From positions 1,612,001 through 1,676,000 of the forward strand of contig JAHHDT010000005.1 of NCBI GenBank assembly GCA_019739225.1: a stretch of 64,000 nucleotides of DNA. Reading direction: 5' to 3'. Position 1 is the stretch's first letter; each line of letters starts with the position of its first letter. Below the pieces are notes generated by a model. The model had not been told where the DNA came from. It made no database searches and saw only the letters and a program-made list of their open reading frames with translations. The position numbers and the translations under genes were made by a program. Below, piece after piece: positions 63,257 through 64,000 of this stretch. This stretch comes from Aquamicrobium sp. GTDB lineage: Bacteria > Pseudomonadota > Alphaproteobacteria > Rhizobiales > Rhizobiaceae.

Positions 63257-64000
63257 ATGGCCGTCGGCACGCCAGTGTCTGCCAACCCCGCCGCGGTCGT
63301 GTTCGCGGTGGGCGGCCTCTACGTCGCGCAAAGCGTCATCGGTGGGGTGACGTGGACAGGGCTGCCGGCCGTACTGCGCGATCAGGGCCTGTCGCTCGAT
63401 AATGTCGGACTTCTGTCGCTGATCGCGCTGCCGTGGGCCTTGAAGTTCCTGTGGGCGCCGATGGTGGAGCGCTATCGCTTGCCGCCGGTGGGCCGCAACC
63501 GCTCCGGCGTCATCGTCGCCGTGGGTGGCATCATCTCGATCGCGGGCCTGATCGTGGTTGGCCTGCTCGGGCCGAGCCCGCTGGCGCCCGTTCTCGCCTG
63601 CCTCACGATCGTTGCCCTCGCCGCAGCCACCGTCGACATCGCGTGCGACGGCTACGCGGTCGAAAGCCTGCCGCGCTCGCAGCACGGCTGGGCAAACGCG
63701 GCCCAGGTCGGCGGCGCGTATCTGGGGTCCGCCATCGGTGGCGGGCTGTTCCTGCTGCTTGTCGCCGGCCTCGGCTGGACAGATGCGATGTGGGCGATGG
63801 CAGCACTTCTGGCGGTCCTTGGATTGCCGTTCCTGCTGCGCTCGCAGGCCGCCGGGGCGAGCGAGGAGCGTGCGCACGTGCCGTCGCTTGCCGCGGCCCT
63901 GCGTCGGCCGGAGATACGCCGGGGCCTGCTCGCCGCCGCGCTCTATGTGGTCGCGCAGAAGACGGCGCTGATGATGCTTGGCCCGTTCCTCGTCGATGCC
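63257..64000 (+). CDS. MFS siderophore importer, FptX/RhtX-like (3' end beyond window)
   Basis: 248 codons to the window edge. It starts 5 bp after the receptor stop: MAVGTPVSANPAAVVFAVGGLYVAQSVIGG, GLPAVLRDQGLSLDNVGLLSLIALPWALKFLWAPMVERY near 37-75, DIACDGYAVESLP near 127. The ALPWALKFLWAP and DIACDGYAVE segments are hallmarks of the AmpG-like subgroup that includes FptX and RhtX, single proteins that carry ferric siderophores across the inner membrane in place of an ABC importer. With the receptor it forms a complete uptake pair. Confidence 0.85.
   Translation, partial: MAVGTPVSANPAAVVFAVGGLYVAQSVIGGVTWTGLPAVLRDQGLSLDNVGLLSLIALPWALKFLWAPMVERYRLPPVGRNRSGVIVAVGGIISIAGLIVVGLLGPSPLAPVLACLTIVALAAATVDIACDGYAVESLPRSQHGWANAAQVGGAYLGSAIGGGLFLLLVAGLGWTDAMWAMAALLAVLGLPFLLRSQAAGASEERAHVPSLAAALRRPEIRRGLLAAALYVVAQKTALMMLGPFLVDA

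Overview
The window is a GC-rich piece of an alphaproteobacterial chromosome, most likely from the Rhizobiales and probably Phyllobacteriaceae (Mesorhizobium, Aquamicrobium or Nitratireductor-like). Pointers are the Omp25/31-type porin-like protein, the aapJQMP amino-acid transporter, HdaA, NDUFS4- and NDUFS6-like complex I subunits, the moaE-moaD-pgsA-uvrC-SDR gene string, candidate RirA and Zur sites, and palindromic intergenic repeats of the rhizobial kind. Nearly every base is coding and most genes are ordinary chromosomal genes. I see no prophage, integrase, transposase, CRISPR array or plasmid origin. Species assignment is inference.

Layout. 1-9.5 kb: a DinB-fold enzyme (cut by the window edge), a glutathione S-transferase, ndk, a membrane c-di-GMP enzyme (GGDEF-EAL), a leftward operon SDR-uvrC-pgsA-moaD-moaE, and an outer-membrane beta-barrel protein. 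9.5-19.9 kb: second GST, periplasmic RNase T2 with a Cys-containing exported partner, rlmJ next to a perfect 37-bp inverted repeat, a molybdopterin oxidoreductase, a SixA-type phosphatase with a DUF1801 protein, purM-purN, and a rightward group CDP-alcohol phosphatidyltransferase - AI-2E permease - hdaA. 19.9-30.3 kb: a block sitting between hdaA and ppk. It starts with a wrecked siderophore-receptor/AraC pair and a lower-GC methyltransferase, then has tRNA-Arg(TCT), an NDUFS4-like gene, tRNA-Pro(TGG), metC, the general amino-acid ABC transporter aapJQMP, a frameshifted DUF2459-type gene, a flavin monooxygenase and an NDUFS6-like zinc protein. 30.4-34.1 kb: polyphosphate genes ppk-ppx, translationally coupled. 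34.1-38.3 kb: small accessory genes (DUF899, two RibD-C/DHFR-like paralogues, a VOC protein with a possible signal peptide) and an orphan AztD zinc metallochaperone behind a perfect Zur-type palindrome. 38.4-46.1 kb: rnd, MFS, GNAT, serB, miaA, a diguanylate cyclase and a HerA-type ATPase. 46.2-48.9 kb: ilvIH preceded by a leader peptide and a terminator, i.e. a likely attenuator. 49-52 kb: LysE exporter, an unknown anchored protein and a cobalt-type nitrile hydratase operon. 52-58.3 kb: EEP-fold phosphatase/nuclease, a small UvrD/RecD-like helicase, a PP2C-like phosphatase, a SpoIIAA-like protein, frameshifted pdxJ, and kup. 58.3-64 kb: a QorB/NmrA-type oxidoreductase divergent from a Cys-containing HxlR regulator, a frameshifted flavin monooxygenase, and an iron-uptake pair (TonB siderophore receptor plus an FptX/RhtX-type MFS importer) behind a TGA-N9-TCA iron-responsive box.

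Themes. Metal control is visible in the DNA: a Zur box, a RirA-type box, and a dead receptor/regulator pair elsewhere. Three otherwise intact genes (28.7, 55.9 and 59.8 kb) are each broken by one extra base, so a sequencing or assembly fault must be excluded before they are called pseudogenes. I found no convincing wholly new multi-gene system. The best leads are the ilv leader, the orphan AztD with its Zur site, the collapsed receptor/regulator pair, the two-start VOC protein, and the serB/miaA start codons sharing one CATG.
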